Assembly: GCA_039621445.1 (NCBI GenBank)
Contig: CP154956.1
Coordinates: 20,363,295-20,427,294 of the forward strand
DNA from: Euglena gracilis
Lineage: Eukaryota > Euglenida > Euglenophyceae > Euglenales
Length of the DNA stretch: 64,000 nucleotides
Reading direction: 5' to 3'
A program made the position numbers and the translations under genes. How positions within the stretch are numbered: position 1 is the stretch's first letter; each line of letters begins with the position of its first letter. Below the pieces are notes generated by a model that saw only the letters and a program-made list of their open reading frames with translations, was not told where the DNA came from and did not search any database. Shown here piece by piece: positions 31,803 to 41,689 of this stretch.

Positions 31803-31885
31803 ATGACATTTTCCGTCTGCGTGCCGTTCCCGATGCCCCCCACCGGTGTCGTGACGCGCTGCCCTTTTGAACTCCCAGGCCGGGG
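31803..31885 (+). CDS. Candidate exon, possible dynamin-family GTPase fragment
   Basis: One frame reads VPFPMPPTGVVTRCPFEL. The T-G-V-V-T-R-C-P-x-E-L string resembles the segment after the P-loop of dynamin-superfamily GTPases, where the first or second Thr lies in the switch I region. No P-loop is visible upstream, and the boundaries (a possible donor GTGGGC at about 31885) are unsure. The match is short and may be chance. Confidence 0.25.
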
Positions 31886-33035
31886 TGGGCCTTTCCCGCC
31901 CGTCGGTATATATGTCCCCCGGTGCGGGCCGTCCCCCAGGGGTGGGGGTGCCCTGCGAAGCCCCTGCCACCTCGATGACCTCCCCCCCCCTTCAACTATT
32001 GTTCAACACCCTGAATGCAGGGAAGCCTGAAGCACAGGTTCCTCCGCAAACGGACTGAGGAGATGGAGGGAAATCCTACGGTGCAGTTTTCAACCTCGTC
32101 AAAAAGTCAACCCCGGGGTCGGTCCGTTCCCCAAGCACGAGCGGTGCCTATGCCGTGTACAGTTTTGGCTTTCAGAGGTCCAGAGTGTGTCCTGGACGTT
32201 GCCCAGGTGTTGAGTGCGGGCCTGTGTGGGTGTCGAGGCTTTTTTCGAGGTTCCGGAAGGTGGCATTGGAATTCCAACATTCTTTTCCAGCCCAGATGAT
32301 TTCTATTTTGTGGAATGTGAAATCTAGCCAAGGTGAAGTATTATTCCCCCGCCTGTCCAAGGTGCAGTGTGTCGTTGACACACCCCATGTCTACGGAGCA
32401 TGACTTTGCGTTTCCATTCAAGGTGTGCTGTTGATGCACCCTCTGTCAATGGCATATCCTTTGAACATTGTACAACGGCAAAATTGGTTTCTGAATCGGT
32501 GTGCATCAGCAACAATAAACAGCACCCAGAATCAGGAGTTTGTTTTCTCATTCCCTCATTCTCATTTTCCACAATGACACCTGTCCTCAGCCTGACCGCC
32601 AGGAATCATGGTTTGTGACGTGTTGGTGGTGTTCGTGGGTGGTGCGTGTTGGTGGGTGGCTTGGGACAACATATTAATGAGTGATACAAATGCAACATGA
32701 TGCAAATTTCCAAAATTGCCCCTGCCATTTTGCGATTGCTATTGTTATTTTGTTGTTGTTTTGTTGTTGTTGTTTTTTTCTTTGTTTGTTGTTCATTTGT
32801 CATCAGAAACAGGCGGTTTGTTTGAGTTGTCTCAACAAGCAGTTTCAGCCGTGTTTCAATTTTAATGGTTTATGACCACGTTTCAAAGAACGAAAGGCAT
32901 GTGTTTGTTCCCCGGGTGGGGGGGGAGCAGCAAACGGGTACATTTTTTTGGTTTTTTTTGTTCCGCCCATTTTTTTTATTTCTGTTTGGGATCTTTACGT
33001 TGTGTGTTTTGCCCTCCCCGCATAATGTCTTTTAG

Positions 33036-33231
33036 CGACTGCATTCTCGCCCCAGTGGCAGTTGCCCACACAGGCCTGCCCCCTCTCGGTGGTGGGGCAG
33101 CGGCCTCGGAGCCTGCGGAGTATCCCGGCCCCACGGCATGCGCCCGGACCTGCCGGTCCGAAACCGAACCGCCCTCCCTCCCAGGCGTGGATTCATTGGA
33201 CCCATGTGGACCCCACCCCTCTACTAAGTGA
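33036..33231 (+). CDS. Candidate terminal exon, unknown protein
   Basis: The island follows AATGTCTTTTAG and reads DCILAPVAVAHTGLPPLGGG, then a Ser/Pro/Glu-rich stretch ending DPCGPHPSTK and a TGA stop at 33229-33231. Alternatively GTGAGC at 33228 is a donor and the gene continues. The composition is typical of a disordered tail. No domain. Confidence 0.35.
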
Positions 33232-33454
33232 GCGTTGGTGTTGCACAGGGGGAGGGGGGTCTGGACCACCTCCCCCTGCAAACCTGGTCATCCCGCAGCT
33301 TGCCTGTGTCCTCACATAGCAACCTTGCCCACACCCAGTTTTGGGCTGCTTTGGTTTATAATTCTCCGCGCCCGGCTTCTTTTAACTCGGTGGACCCCTG
33401 GGGTGGGTGAGTCCAGAGCAGGGCCTTGCCAAAAATGGGAAACGTCCCCAGCAG

Positions 33455-33745
33455 GCTTGTGCTTAGTCGGGTGCCTACCCCACGGGGGGGGGTGCTAGGG
33501 GCAGGCACCCCATAGCACCCGATCCGACCCCCCCCGGGGGGGGGGGGCAGGGTTTTGGGGGGTGCCTGCCCATGGTAGGCACCCCCCTCCGACCCCGGCG
33601 CCGAAGGCGCCAGGGGCCCGGAAAAGGCCATTTTCAATGAAGATTTCTGGGTCCCCCCCGGACCCCCCCCCCCGCGGGTGTGCCTGCTAGGGGCAGGCAC
33701 CCTTTTGTACCCCCCCCCCCCGGTCGGTAAGCACACGCATGGTCT
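33455..33745 (+). mobile_element. TGCCTGCCCATAGCAGGCA foldback element, copy 4
   Basis: The best preserved forward copy: ends TGTGCTTAGTCGG and GGTAAGCACA are inverted, with the CCGGCGCCGAAGGCGCCAGG hairpin and three TGCCTG/CAGGCA folds in between. Confidence 0.7.
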
Positions 33746-34049
33746 TCAGGCGGCCCGATTTTTTGGGTGGTCACCACTCTGGGTCGGGTGGGTGGGGACC
33801 CCGTGGGGGGGGGGGTTAAACAGAGTCTGTTCCACATGGCACCAGAATTCATAAGGCCAATTTGGTCCCCTTGTTAACCCCCAAATGAGTTCTGGCCAAT
33901 CCTTGGACGTAAAGGTTTTTCAGCCGACCAGTTGCATATTTCTAAACTCAGCGTGTTCCCAAAATTACAAAGAGCATGCTTTTTGGACATTTTTGTTGGA
34001 AAAAGTTGAGTAACAGCTCAACACATCCCCCCACTGTTGGAAAATGAAC

Positions 34050-34215
34050 AAAAAATGTGCTTTTTTTCTAAGTCCCCTCCAGCAGAAGTGTGCATTCCCA
34101 AAACCACAATTTCTGCAATTTTTGCACGATTTCCCCGCAATTTCCGCAATTTGCCTGCAATTTCCCGTAATTTCCCCATTTTTCCGAGCCTCCAATATCA
34201 GTCCCCCCCGAAGCA
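34050..34215 (+). mobile_element. Truncated copy of the hAT-derived element
   Basis: Matches the right half of 23814-24280: TTTTCTAAGTCCCCTCCAGC, then AGAAGTGTGCATTCCC, an array of CCGCAATTT-type units and CCTCCAATATCAGTCCCCCC at the end. The left half is missing. Confidence 0.65.
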
Positions 34216-34238
34216 TTTTGGGGACGGGAAAAACACAT

Positions 34239-35012
34239 ATGGCACAAAGTGGGGCCCCCATACCTAGGGTATGGGGGGGTTGGGGGGGGGTGGGGGGGGG
34301 GGGGGGGGGTTGGGGGGTATGGGGGGGGTATGGGGGAAGGGTTTGGAGATGTTGTTGATGAGGTTTATGGCCCCTGGAACACTTGCATACGTCGTGGGAT
34401 TTGACCACAAAGCGCGATTTGGCCACAAAAACAGATCGGTAGACAAGGATGAGGTTATTTTTTTTGCCGGGGGGGGGGGGTCCGGGGGGGGGCGGGAGCC
34501 CCCCCCCGGGCACTCGAACAGTTGCATACGTCCCGCGATTTGACCGCAAAGCGCGATTTGGCCACAAAAACAGATCGGTAGACAAGGATGAGGTTATTTT
34601 TTTTGCCGGGGGGGGTCCGGGGGGGGGGCGCGCGCCCCCCCCCCCCGGGCACTCGAACAGTTGCATACGTCCCGCGATTTGACCACAAAGCGCGATTTGG
34701 CCACAAAAACAGATCGGTAGTCAAGGATGAGGTTATTTTTTTGCCGGGGGGGGGTCCGGGGGGGGGGGCGGGAGCCCCCCCCCCCGGGCACTCGAACAGT
34801 TGCATACGTCCCGCGATTTGACCACAAAAGGGTCCAGGAGGCCAAAAAAAACGCTTCCGGGCAAAAAAAATTTTTGGGGTATGGGGGGGTAGGGGGGGGG
34901 TATGGGGGGGGGGGATGGGGGGGGATGGGGGGGTATGGGGGGTGGGGTATGCGGGGGGTATGGGGGGGTATGGGGTATGGGGGGGGGGTATGGGGGCCCC
35001 ACTTTGTGCCAT
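34239..35012. mobile_element. Foldback element with 26-bp perfect inverted ends
   Basis: The 26 bases at 34239-34264 (ATGGCACAAAGTGGGGCCCC and on) are the exact complement of 34987-35012. Inside each end lies a G-rich tract made of GGGGGTATGG units (34268-34340 and 34878-34990), all G-rich on the plus strand. The centre is a 139-bp tandem repeat. No transposase is encoded, so the element would be non-autonomous. The G tracts could form G-quadruplexes. Confidence 0.75.
34376..34850. repeat. 139-bp tandem repeat, about 3.3 copies
   Basis: The word GATTTGACC recurs at 34398, 34537, 34676 and 34815, an exact period of 139. Each full unit contains ACAAAAACAGATCGGTAG, GATGAGGTTATTTTTTTTG and a G/C foldback ending CGGGCACTCGAACAGTTGC. 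Length is constant although the G and C runs differ, so gains and losses compensate. Confidence 0.85.
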
Positions 35013-35234
35013 GACTCGGGAAAAATGTGGTTGACACGTGGGGGGGGGGTGTTATGGGCTAGCTGTGTTAAGAACAGGGGGGGATAATGGCAATGCGGAG
35101 AATCGCTTTGTGTTGCCAAGCATTATGATGTTCGTATCGGCGACACAGAGCATCACAGTGTATCGCAGTTGAGCCCAGATATTTTCTTGCACCCCCCCCC
35201 CCCCGCTTTGACCACCGACCACCCCTGCAGGCGA

Positions 35235-35576
35235 CCCAGGGGATTTCTTAAGCCGGAGGGTACCCTACCCCCCCCCCCCCCGGGGGGGGTCCAGCCAGCC
35301 AGCAGCTCAAATCCAGCCAAATAAAGTCGGGTCCAGGCGGGCCAGCCGGCCAACGGCCGCAGGCTGGCCAGCCAACTGGGCCGCCCAGCTCACCTATCCA
35401 TGCATTTTCCCCCCCTCATCACAGCTTCCTTCATCACAGCCCCCAGCCTTGATCTTGCTCCATCCATCAAAATGTCCCTTGGGGGGGTCCAGCCAGCAGC
35501 TCGTTTCCAGCCAGCAGCCTTTTTGCCAGCTGGAGGCTGACCCCCCCCCTCGGGGGTGCTTAAGAAATTCCCTGGG
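35235..35576. mobile_element. Short foldback element (MITE-like), copy 2
   Basis: Begins CCCAGGGGATTTCTTAAG (35235-35252) and ends CTTAAGAAATTCCCTGGG (35559-35576), an 18-bp inverted repeat with one mismatch. Shares the CCGGAGGGTACC, CAGCCAGCCAGCAGCTCAAA and CATCACAGC blocks with the copy at 5925-6357. Confidence 0.75.
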
Positions 35577-35579
35577 CCG

Positions 35580-36180
35580 GCCACCCTCTGGTCGGGGTTG
35601 CAGGTCAGGGGTACGTATAACTGTTCCCCCCCTGGTCGGGGGTCATAGGAACCTGGTCGGTGGGCAAGGGGGCTTGCCTGTGTCGCTTTTTTTGCCGTTG
35701 ACACTTCTGCGACCTGATCGTTGGGGCCACCAAGTGAATCCATGCTGCCAGACCCAAAAGCGCAAACTAAGCGCGGCCCCTGGTGTCTCACCATCCCCTG
35801 GCCATCCATGTGCAAGCCCCAGGGGCTTGCCTCCACCCCCCCCCCCAAGATTTTTCTGTCACGATGAGTTGTGTCCAACTTTTGTCACCTGGCACTGTAG
35901 TCAAACAGCGAATGATGTGGACTGACCGAGAGTGCATCACCGATGTATCTGTTGTGTCCCTTGCTGTGTTGTTTTTTTTTTCTTTTGCTGGACAAGGATT
36001 TGATAAGGATTTGTGGACACCCCCGGAGAGAAGAGATTTACCCCCTCACTGGGATGTGAAAATGTGCATCTTTCGAATCGATTTTTTCTGGTAAAAATGG
36101 GAACTGTAGAGAGCTCAAGTCATTGATGATTGTTTGTGGTTCGAGGCCAAAGCAGACATTCATTTAGTGTGGTACACCAA
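35580..36180. other. Unassigned DNA upstream of the retroelement nest
   Basis: No confident exon. A frame at 35990-36090 reads DLWTPPERRDLPPHWDVKMC after an AAG acceptor, with no donor or family. Confidence 0.4.
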
Positions 36181-36187
36181 GGTTGTC

Positions 36188-36325
36188 ATTTTGTGGTTCA
36201 CTGTGGACACCAAAATTTTTTTTGTGGTTCGCGTGTGGACACCAAAAAAATTTTTGTGGTTCACCTGTGGACACCAAAAAAAATTGTGGTTTACCTGTGG
36301 ACACCAAAATTTTTTCCCACCACCT
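36188..36325. repeat. TGTGGACACCAAAAAA tandem repeat
   Basis: Four imperfect units of about 35 bases, each with TGTGGACACCAAAA, an A/T run and GTGGTTCACC. Confidence 0.85.
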
Positions 36326-36479
36326 GCGGACATTTGCACCATCATCCTTCTCCTCAACAGACCCGGAAAAAACTGTTTTTTTTTGAGCCGACAATGAGCG
36401 TTTTTCGAACCCCCCCGGCTCCCGTTTTTGGCCCGGAACCCATGCATTTGGGGTCAGACCATTCGGGCTCCGCACTGCG

Positions 36480-36580
36480 AGATGGTGAGGTCCTGCTTTC
36501 CTTGCCGGCTGTTCTGTTCTGGTGTGTTTGTGCGTGCGCGCGGGGTGCTTCTTACTGCTTTTTGTTGCCGGAGTTGGCTG
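36480..36580 (+). repeat. Element A left inverted terminal repeat
   Basis: From GATGGTGAGGTCCTGCTTTC to GTTGCCGGAGTTGGC it matches the complement of about 40909-41008 with few differences. The 24 bases outside it (36456-36479) have no counterpart in the right repeat, so the two repeats have different outer edges. Confidence 0.85.
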
Positions 36581-36699
36581 ATTCCTAATTCTGCCCTTCG
36601 ACCTCAAGGAGAAAGACTTTCAACTCTACGAGTGCGGTCAAGACGGAGGACAAAGACATTCAAAAATCAAAACACGTGTTCAACGGACTTCAATGAAAG

Positions 36700-37800
36700 A
36701 TGTGTTGGAAAAAAATTCATGCTGTCGAGAAGAAGTGGGAGCACAAGGAAGTCCAAGACAGACAGCTGAAGCTGGAAAACACCGAGGGGCTGCAGGCGCT
36801 GGAGCACCTGATGGAGCAGGGCCAACACGTCCGTCCGTGGCCGTCGCAACCTCCCCACCCCCCAGTTCGTCAGAAATTTCCTGTTTTCAGCAAATCTTTT
36901 GTGACGGCCATGGACCCTGGACACTTGTGGTCAGAGCAAAGCGACGGAGAAGCCATCCAGGGCAAGGCTCATTGGGTCATGGGGACCCATCACAGTCATC
37001 AATCAAGGAAACATTGTCAGGAGAGGGAAAAACAGGTCTGGCAGACTACCCATCACTGTTCTCATCCCCACCCCTATGGCAGGGGAAATATGACAAGTTC
37101 AAAGGGGTCAAGTCAGGAAGGTGGAGACCCTCCTCAAAATGGCCATGGCGGCCATCTATCAACAGGGCCTTGGGCCCATCTCCAAGACTATGGCAGCCAT
37201 CATTCAAAAGGGCATGGTGCCCATTTTCAAGGACACAGAACCCAGAATCCCAGCAGGGGACCCCAGTGGGGAGAGGTATGTCCAACTATCCCCCCAGCAC
37301 CCTCAAAATCATTCCCCCCAGGGGAAGCAAGCCACAGCCAAGACAGGTGGCATCAAATCCCAAAGGGAAATGCAGCCATGGTGGCTCATCTGGGGAACCA
37401 AGAGGGAAAAGGAAGGCACAAGAAAAGTGCTGGAGAGAAGGTCAATGGAGACCAAGAAGGCCAGATGGCCCTGAAGGCCAATGGAGGCCATCACAATCAA
37501 GATATCAAGGCCAATGGAGGCCATTTCAAGCAAATTCAGTGCATTCAAGATATCAGCCCTTGGGGGGGAGGCCCAAGATTGGCTACACCAGGCCCCCCCC
37601 CAGAAGATAACCAGCCCCCCAGCTATATATGTACCTCCCCATTGCAGACACAGACTTTCCCCAACCTTTCAAATTCAGGGGGAAAGCCTGTCTTTGAGCA
37701 GCCCTATGGCAGGGCCAGAGATGACCCCAGTGATGGGGCAGCCAGGGAAGACCCCAGTGATGGGGCAGCCAGGGGAAAGGACCCCAGTGATGGGGCCTGT
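36700..37800 (+). pseudogene. Element A gag-like region
   Basis: The first open frame begins with MCWKKIHAVEKKWEHKEVQD and a helical, charged N-terminus, then becomes His/Gln/Pro-rich without recognisable domains. Position between the left repeat and the reverse transcriptase fits the gag-like product of DIRS elements. The frame stays open well past 38 kb, but motif-bearing sequence switches to another frame after about 37800, so the protein is interrupted. Confidence 0.5.
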
Positions 37801-38656
37801 GGAATCCCCAGACACATTACACCCAGGGGTGCCCCCATACAAAGCCCTGCAGGCCAGCATTCCCCATTGGGTCAAGGCAGGAGCCAGCACAGAGGTATTA
37901 AACTTAATAAGGGAAGGGGTCATGTAAGATCTTCCCCTCCACCCTCAGATGTGCTTAAAAGTTCCCTTCAAAACTCCTCAAGAAGTAATGACTGCCCAGA
38001 AAATTCTGAGAGAATACGAATGTGCAGGGGCAACCAGGCAAATCCCCCCAGAGGAGGCAAAACATTTTGTCCCTTTTTTCATCATTTCCAAAAAGGAAGG
38101 AGAAAAGACAAAGGAAAGGCTAATGTCAGATTGTCGACAGTTAAATCTCCATTTCACCCCCCCCAGAAGTTCAGTTTGGAAAACATGGGAAACATCTTCC
38201 CATGCTTAAGAAAAGGTTGGTTCTGCGTAAAAATAGATCTGAAAGATGCTTATTTCCACTTAAAACTGCACAGCAGCCTGGAAAAAAATGTTTGCATGCA
38301 GGTGGGGGGGGGAAACTTGGCAATTTCAAGCTGCATGCTTTGGTATAAGCAGCCTTCCACAAAAATTTATGACTCTCATGAGAGTCTGGGAAAGGAAATG
38401 GAGAAAGGAGGGAAAGGTAGTTTTCATCTAGCTGGACGACATTTTGCTGTTAGCCCCCAGCAAAAAGACAGCAGCCCAGCATTTGGCAGAAATAAAACAG
38501 GACCTTTTACTGGCATGTTTCAGATTAAACCTTCCCAAATATTGTTTGGAACCCACACAGGAAGTAAAGTATTTGGGCCAGTGGATGAATTTGAAAAAAG
38601 GCCAACTGGAAATTCCTCAGTAAAAATTAAAATCCTTAAGAAAGGAGCTGGGCAAG
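37800..38656 (+). pseudogene. Element A reverse transcriptase, broken
   Basis: Reverse transcriptase motifs run in order: KKEGEKTKERLMSDCRQLN (near 38090-38145), VKIDLKDAYFHLKLH (38228-38272, in a different frame), WQFQAACFGISSLPQKF (about 38315-38365), and FI-stop-LDDILLLAP at 38423-38456. Frame changes coincide with a C-run near 38157 and a G-run near 38303. The catalytic YxDD tyrosine position is a TAG stop (38429-38431), one base from TAC/TAT. A TAA also interrupts the frame near 37926. The enzyme cannot be made as it stands. Confidence 0.8.
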
Positions 38657-39665
38657 GTGCTCACAGCACAAAAAATGAGCTGCAGAAAACTCAGTTATTT
38701 TGTGGGGCAGGTCAGAAGCTATTTAGTCTCCATGCCATTTCTCAGAATTCTGACAGATCAACTTTACAAAATGGTGGATTTGCACACCAAGTGGGGTTGG
38801 GACCACACCATGACCATTCCCCAGGGGGTCAAAGATCAATTTGTGGAGTTAAAAACATTTTTACAGCCAGGGGTTGGCAGGGCATTTCAATCCCAAGCCT
38901 CTCAGGAACTCTTTTCAGACAGCAGCACCTGGCAATGGGGGGGGGGGGCTGGACAAAGATTCAGGCCAAAAGGTGCAGGATTTTTGAGGGACCTGCATGT
39001 CCTTCATATCAACCAAAAAGAGTTGCAGGCTTCAGTGGAAACCGTAAAAGCACTAGCCAACCCAAAGCAAGCAATTGTGCTTCATGTGGACAGCAAGGTG
39101 GGGAGGCAAAAAGCCCTACCTCAATTCTATCTTAAAACGCTGTATCATTGCCAAGAAAAGCAAATCAATTTGCAGGTGGTTTGGGTTCCCACAAAGGAGC
39201 AATTGGCAGACTCCCTGACCAGGGAGCAAAATGACCCAGGGGATTATACCCTAAACCTAAACATCTTTCACAAAAATCTTCAATTTTTCAGAAAGGACAT
39301 AACCCCAGAGGTGGAAATGTTTTGCACACCCAGCAACAAAAAATTCCCCAAGTTTGTTTGTCGATACCCCCACCAAGGGGCTTTGCTGGTGGATGCCTTA
39401 AGGGCAGACTTGAGGGACCTCCCCCCAGTTTATGCAAACCCCCCCCTGGAGCATCATTCCCCAGTTGGTTCAGAGATTAATGGTAAAGCCAGACCTGCAT
39501 TGTCTGTTGATCTTACCCCACTGGGCTTTGACATCATGGTGGCGCCAATTAATGTCAATCATGCAGCCAGGAAGCAAAGTTTTTTCTGGTACCCCCCCCC
39601 CAGTGGGGTCTGTTCACCAACTGCTGGGGGGAGGAGATTCCCCCCCAAGGTGGAATTTGGCCTGC
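38657..39665 (+). CDS. Element A RNase H and connection region
   Basis: Open for about 336 codons. RNase H acidic residues are visible in LFSDSSTWQWGG (Asp), INQKELQA (Glu) and IVLHVDSKV (Asp), followed by WVPTKEQLADSLTR, the usual end of DIRS-type RNase H. Further on, LLVDALRADLRDLPPVYANP matches the DALxxxW...FPP-like linker before the recombinase. The frame begins downstream of the broken reverse transcriptase and then overlaps the recombinase frame by about 60 bases. Confidence 0.75.
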
Positions 39666-39669
39666 TTGA

Positions 39670-40530
39670 TTGTGTCAGGCAAATATTACAATCCCAGAAG
39701 TTTCGATGTCCAGTATCGACACTTACATAAAAAATCTGGGAAATGTCAAAAGATATGACTCAGCCTACAGGACATTGGTGGGCCAATTGTTGCACAAAGG
39801 GGTGCCCCTGCAGGACTGCACAGTCCACAGGATGGCTGAGGCTATCCTTGATCTTGCTGTTCACAGCCTCAACACTGCACGAAATGCATATGCAGCAGCT
39901 TTATTACTCCCAGGGTTTGGTTCATTGAGGTTTTCCCCTCTTTTGGCTCCTTTGAAAAGGAAATGGAATTACAATGTCTGCAAGTATGCCCATTTTTGGG
40001 ACCCCGCTAACTTCCTAGGAAACATCATCAGGAATTCAAACCCCCTCTCAGACCTATCTTTGAAAGAGCTCAGAAACAGACACATCATCTGTTGGAGGCT
40101 TTTGTCCCTCCACAGGGGGGTTGATCTAGCCAGGACACAGCGAAAAATCAGTTTCGTGGGAGAAAAAAATTTCGTTTTATTGCCAAGGAAAGGGTGGCAA
40201 TTCCCAAAATGGGAGGAATTTTTGAATTTGCCACCCCCCCCCCCCTCATAAGCCCCTGGCATTTATTGAAAGAGTATGTGGCAGCCTACATGGTTGGGCA
40301 CAAAAATATCTTGTTATGGTCTTTGGATGGTAAAAGACCTTTGACTTCAGAAAGAGTGAATTCCCTTACCAAATAAATTCTGCAAGAGGGGTGGTGGTGG
40401 ACACCACTCACTGGAAACCCCACATCACAAGAGTGTCTGGGGTTTTATGGTGGAAAAATGCGGGGTTGCAAGTGGAAGAAGTCCAGCAGCTGGGTCAGTG
40501 GAAAAATTTTGGGGCCTTCCAAGGCTGGGT
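39670..40530 (+). pseudogene. Element A tyrosine recombinase, broken
   Basis: The N-terminal part (39670-40250) is open and includes AILDLAVHSLNTARNAYAAA and SLKELRNRHIICWRLLSLHR then GVDLARTQRKI, where the first catalytic Arg is expected. After a C-run at 40230 the frame changes and the C-terminal box reads HITRVSGVLWWKNAGLQVEE, then VQQLGQWKNFGAFQGWV: the His-x2-Arg pair is kept. No tyrosine stands at the expected nucleophile position (QGWVSC), so the recombinase appears inactive as well as shifted. Confidence 0.7.
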
Positions 40531-40579
40531 GTCGTGTCAAAAATTTAAAAAATTGTGGCCCAACGGGGGGTGCACAGTA

Positions 40580-40680
40580 CCTCACCATCTCGCAGTGCGG
40601 AGCCCGAATGGTCTCGGACTGCCACGACACAGGAAGGGGGCGGAAGGGACCAAGAGGGCGAAACACAAGAAGATGGTGAG
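40580..40680 (+). repeat. Element A internal complementary region
   Basis: Bases 40580-40614 are the exact complement (35 of 35) of the left outer end 36456-36490. Bases 40610-40680 are complementary, with a handful of differences, to the right outer end 40998-41067. The two halves share GGTCT at their join, the circle-junction sequence. Confidence 0.9.
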
Positions 40681-40908
40681 CCCAACCCCCCCCACCACAC
40701 GAAAAATCAGCAGAAAACGAAAGACATCCCAGCCAGAAAGGGGACCCCCCACCAAGCAGCCCCAACCACCCACCCAGAAACACACCAAAAAGAGAAAGCC
40801 ATCCCCACCTCCGGGGGAGCCCCCCACCAAGCAGCCATGTGTGAGGGGGGGGGGGGCGGGGCCACGACGGTTCAGCTTCGCCAAGGTGTCGGAGGAGGCC
40901 TCATCATC

Positions 40909-41067
40909 GCCAACTCCGGCAACAAAGGCGCAGTAAGAAGCACCCCCCGCGCACACACAAACACACCAGAACAGAACAGCCGGCAAGGAAAGCAGGACCT
41001 CACCATCTTCGTGCTTCGCCCTCTTGGTCCCTTCCTCCCCCTTCCTGTGTCGTGGGAGTCCGAGACC
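40909..41067 (+). repeat. Element A right inverted terminal repeat
   Basis: Inner part 40909-41008 pairs with the left repeat. The outer 60 bases (to 41067) are unique to this side and are copied in the internal complementary region. Ends GTCCGAGACC. Confidence 0.85.
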
Positions 41068-41168
41068 CAGGACGGATGGGCCTCACGTGCGAAGAACAAA
41101 GATGGGAGCTGCCTTCTTCGCGAAACCGACGCCGGAAGGTGGGCGGGGCGGCGCGGAGTGCGCAGCAG

Positions 41169-41266
41169 ACACCTCGGGCTCTGCACTTTGCCACTGTGAG
41201 GCCATGCCTTGCCCGCCGGCGGTCTGTTGCGATTGCTCTGTTGCGCCGGGTTAGGAGTCCCTGATT
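41169..41266 (+). repeat. Solo left-type terminal repeat fragment
   Basis: ACACCTCGGGCTCTGCACTT and on matches the left-end half of element B's internal complementary region (41639-41672), and its inner part resembles A's terminal repeats. It points right and stops exactly where B's right end begins, so it is a remnant of another insertion. Confidence 0.65.
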
Positions 41267-41267
41267 A

Positions 41268-41440
41268 TCGTACTCCCTCGCGGAAAGCCGACCAGGGAGG
41301 AAGGGGCACCGAGCGCGAAGCACAAAGACATTGTGAGGACATGCCTTGCTCGCCGGCGGTTTGTTGTGATTGTTTGGTGCGCTGGGTTAGGAGGTCCCGC
41401 TTACTGTCGCCTCGCCGGGGTTGGCTGCATTGTCTCGGAC
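41268..41440 (-). repeat. Element B right terminal repeat
   Basis: Outer end CGTACTCCCTCGCGG; inner part includes GGGAGGAAGGGGCACCGAG, GCGCGAAGCACAAAGAC and GCCGGGGTTGGCTG. The outer 60 bases are complementary to 41571-41635. Confidence 0.75.
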
Positions 41441-41570
41441 GTGGCGACCATGGCGCTGTTTCTTTCCTTGGGTGGTCCCCCCCACCTCCCCCCCCCCCCC
41501 TGGCCCCCATCTTCTGATCGAGGGCGTTTGAAGACAAATTTTCTTCTATAGTGGGGGGGGGGTCGGGCTC

Positions 41571-41672
41571 ACAATGTCGTTGTGCTTGGCCCTCGGTGTC
41601 CCTTCCTCCATTTTCGGCTTGCCTCGAGGGAGTACGAGACACCTCGGGCTTAGAACTTTGCCATTGTGAGGC
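41571..41672 (-). repeat. Element B internal complementary region
   Basis: Joins the complement of B's right end (GTGCTTGGCCCTCGGTGTCC to GAGGGAGTACGA) to a left-end sequence (ACACCTCGGGCTTAGAACTT). It predicts what B's lost or hidden left end should look like. Confidence 0.75.
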
Positions 41673-41689
41673 CAGATTGTGCACTGAAA

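Larger units (their letters stand above)
36456..41067 (+). mobile_element. DIRS-type tyrosine-recombinase retrotransposon A
   Basis: A complete but mutated DIRS-type element of 4.6 kb. In order: left terminal repeat, gag-like region, reverse transcriptase, RNase H, tyrosine recombinase, internal complementary region, right terminal repeat. The internal region (40580-40680) is complementary to both outer ends of the element, as needed to complete and circularise the DNA copy in the DIRS pathway. The end bases AGACC are shared by both edges (36456-36460 and 41063-41067) and appear once at the joint in the internal region. Several frameshifts and at least one stop make it inactive. Confidence 0.85.

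Noticed and set aside
34264-35119. Gly- or Pro-rich frames across 34.2-35.1 kb
   Set aside because: Translations of the G-rich arms and the 139-bp repeat of the foldback element.
36693-37610. 305-codon frame overlapping the element A gag-like frame
   Set aside because: It is a shifted reading of the same repetitive, Pro/Lys-rich DNA. The frame starting at 36700 has the more protein-like N-terminus.
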